Assembly (NCBI GenBank): GCA_017559885.1
Contig: JAFYQN010000166.1
Location: forward strand, 1 to 8,048
Direction: 5' to 3'
Length of the DNA stretch: 8,048 nucleotides
Source of the DNA: Clostridia bacterium
Lineage (GTDB): Bacteria > Bacillota > Clostridia > Oscillospirales > Acutalibacteraceae
A model generated the notes under the pieces. It saw only the letters and a program-made list of their open reading frames with translations. It did not search any database and was not told the DNA's origin. This document shows, in pieces, positions 6,555 through 8,048 of this stretch; positions within the stretch are counted from its first letter, which is position 1; each line of letters opens with the position of its first letter. A program made the position numbers and the translations under genes.

Positions 6555-8048
6555 TTGGCTAAAGCAAAAGCACAATACGATAATACCAGTATTCAAAAAC
6601 TTGAAGGTCCCGACAGGGTGCGAAAGCGCCCCGGCGTTATATTTGGTTCTGATGGCCTTGATGGTTGCGAACACTCGGTTTTTGAAATTATATCTAACTC
6701 TATCGACGAAGCGCGAGAGGGTTACGGCAAGAAGATTGTTGTTACCTATCATAGCGACAACTCTATCGAGGTACAAGACTTTGGTCGTGGTTGCCCTGTT
6801 GACTACAACTCTAAATACGATTGTGAAAACTGGGAAATGGTTTTTTGCGAGATGTATGCGGGCGGTAAGTACGGCACCGATGAAGGTTCTAACTACAGCA
6901 CATCAATAGGTCTAAACGGTTTGGGTCTTTGCGCGACACAGTATGCGGCCGAGTGGATGGATGTTGAGGTGCGCCGTGACGGCTTTAAATACAACCTGCA
7001 TTTTGAAAAGGGCTTTAACAAGGGCGGACTAAAGCGCGAAGAATACACAGGTCGAGAGACCGGTACAAAAATTCGTTGGAAACCCGATATAGAAGTTTTT
7101 ACCGATATAAATATTCCTCGCGATTATTTTATTGATACACTTAAAAGACAGGCGATTGTAAACGACGGATTACTCTTTGAATTCCGTGAGCAACAAGGCG
7201 CGAGATATATCACACAAGATATAATTTACGAAAATGGTATTACCGACTACGTAAATGAAAAGGTTGACGAAGAAAAACTTACCTCGGTACAGTTTTGGTC
7301 TGCCGAGAGAAAGGGTCGAGACCGCGATGATAAACCCGAATATAAGGTAAAGATAAACGCGGCAGTTACATTTTCTAACCGACACACTTTAAAAGAGTAT
7401 TATCACAACTCGAGTTGGCTTGAATACGGCGGTGCGCCCGAGCGCGCGGTAAGAAACGCGTTTGTTTATCAAATAGACGCTTACCTAAAACAAAACAACA
7501 AATATAAAAGCGGCGAAAGCAAGATAACCTTTTCCGATATAGAAGAGTGTTTGGTACTTGTGGTATCATCCTTTTCACCGGGCGGCTTGGTATCATACGA
7601 AAACCAAACCAAAAAGAGCATAACCAACAAATTTATAGGCGACGCTATGACCGAGTTTTTCCGTCATCAGCTTGAAATCTATTTTATAGAAAATAAAGCA
7701 GAAGCCGAAAAAATTGCAGAACAGGTGCTTATAAACAAGCGAAGCCGTGAAAGAAGCGAAAAGGAAAGAATAAACCTTAAAAAGACACTTTCTACAGGCA
7801 ACACAATAGCAGACCGCGTACAAAAGTTTGTTGACTGTCGTAGCAAGGACGTTAATGAACGTGAACTTTATATAGTTGAGGGTGACTCGGCTTTGGGTTC
7901 TTGTAAACTTGCCCGTGACCCGAATTTCCAGGCAATTATGCCGATTCGAGGCAAAATCCTGAACTGCTTGAAGGCTGACTATTCAAAGATTTTCAAAAGT
8001 GACGTAATCCTTGACCTTTTGAAGGTTTTGGGATGCGGTATCGAAACA
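6555..8048 (+). CDS. GyrB/ParE-like type IIA topoisomerase ATPase subunit (3'-truncated)
   Basis: An ATP-dependent subunit of a gyrase or topoisomerase IV type enzyme, expected to work with a GyrA/ParC-like partner. The frame is open for 498 codons to the right edge. The start is TTG at 6555, eight bases after AAGGAAG, with an in-frame stop at 6549. Visible domains: GHKL ATPase (about 8-210) with FEIISNSIDEA (catalytic E44, N48, D51), VQDFGRG (D75) and GLNGLG (119-124); a transducer domain with the ATP-contacting QTK loop (351-353); and the start of TOPRIM, YIVEGDSALG (E442) then MPIRGKILN. The second TOPRIM acidic motif lies beyond the edge. Compared with ordinary GyrB, HGVG is NGLG and EGDSAGG is EGDSALG, and segments such as NWEMVFCEMYAGGKY are unlike GyrB. 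It resembles a divergent clostridial paralogue usually annotated as GyrB or ParE, so I give no symbol. Whether it supercoils or decatenates cannot be told here. Confidence 0.92.
   Translation, partial: MAKAKAQYDNTSIQKLEGPDRVRKRPGVIFGSDGLDGCEHSVFEIISNSIDEAREGYGKKIVVTYHSDNSIEVQDFGRGCPVDYNSKYDCENWEMVFCEMYAGGKYGTDEGSNYSTSIGLNGLGLCATQYAAEWMDVEVRRDGFKYNLHFEKGFNKGGLKREEYTGRETGTKIRWKPDIEVFTDINIPRDYFIDTLKRQAIVNDGLLFEFREQQGARYITQDIIYENGITDYVNEKVDEEKLTSVQFWSAERKGRDRDDKPEYKVKINAAVTFSNRHTLKEYYHNSSWLEYGGAPERAVRNAFVYQIDAYLKQNNKYKSGESKITFSDIEECLVLVVSSFSPGGLVSYENQTKKSITNKFIGDAMTEFFRHQLEIYFIENKAEAEKIAEQVLINKRSRERSEKERINLKKTLSTGNTIADRVQKFVDCRSKDVNERELYIVEGDSALGSCKLARDPNFQAIMPIRGKILNCLKADYSKIFKSDVILDLLKVLGCGIET

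Noticed and set aside
6601..6909. Plus-strand open frame of 102 codons starting at 6601
   Set aside because: It is an out-of-frame shadow of the GyrB-like gene, which is open from the TTG at 6555 to the right edge.
1..8048. CRISPR arrays, tRNA or rRNA genes, insertion sequences, toxin-antitoxin pairs
   Set aside because: I saw no regularly spaced repeats, tRNA-like cloverleaf segments, transposase frames or terminal inverted repeats.

Overview
The window reads as chromosomal DNA from a low-GC Gram-positive bacterium, most probably a class Clostridia member of the gut Oscillospirales/Lachnospirales kind. Four things point there: a PolC-type replicative polymerase, an ECF sigma factor whose opening residues match a set common in these anaerobes, a G5/M23 cell-wall peptidase, and a GyrB-like protein with the divergent sequence seen in Clostridia. 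The organism assignment is inference; there is no rRNA in the window.

Layout. Bases 2-2869 (+) are the C-terminal two thirds of polC, cut by the left edge. A bidirectional terminator (2877-2917) separates it from a convergent two-gene operon on the minus strand: an ECF sigma factor (4933-4382) translationally coupled to a large membrane-anchored protein that is probably its anti-sigma factor (4385-2916). A divergent intergenic region of about 240 bp (4934-5175) holds the promoters of the sigma operon and of a plus-strand gene for a membrane-anchored G5/M23 peptidoglycan endopeptidase (5176-6408), which ends in its own terminator. A promoter then drives a GyrB/ParE-like type IIA topoisomerase subunit (6555 to the right edge, incomplete).

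How the genes relate. polC and the GyrB-like gene serve replication and DNA topology. The sigma/anti-sigma pair and the M23 peptidase belong to the cell envelope. Each transcription unit has its own terminator or promoter, so this is a run of independent units, not one pathway.

The most notable point is that PolC appears to lack the DEDDh 3'-5' exonuclease domain normally inserted inside its PHP domain, while the PHP metal-binding residues and polymerase aspartates remain. Other points are a probable AUU start codon in the peptidase gene, an exact match to the WalR box consensus just downstream of that gene's promoter, an inverted repeat over the -10 of the GyrB-like gene, and altered motif residues in the GyrB-like protein.
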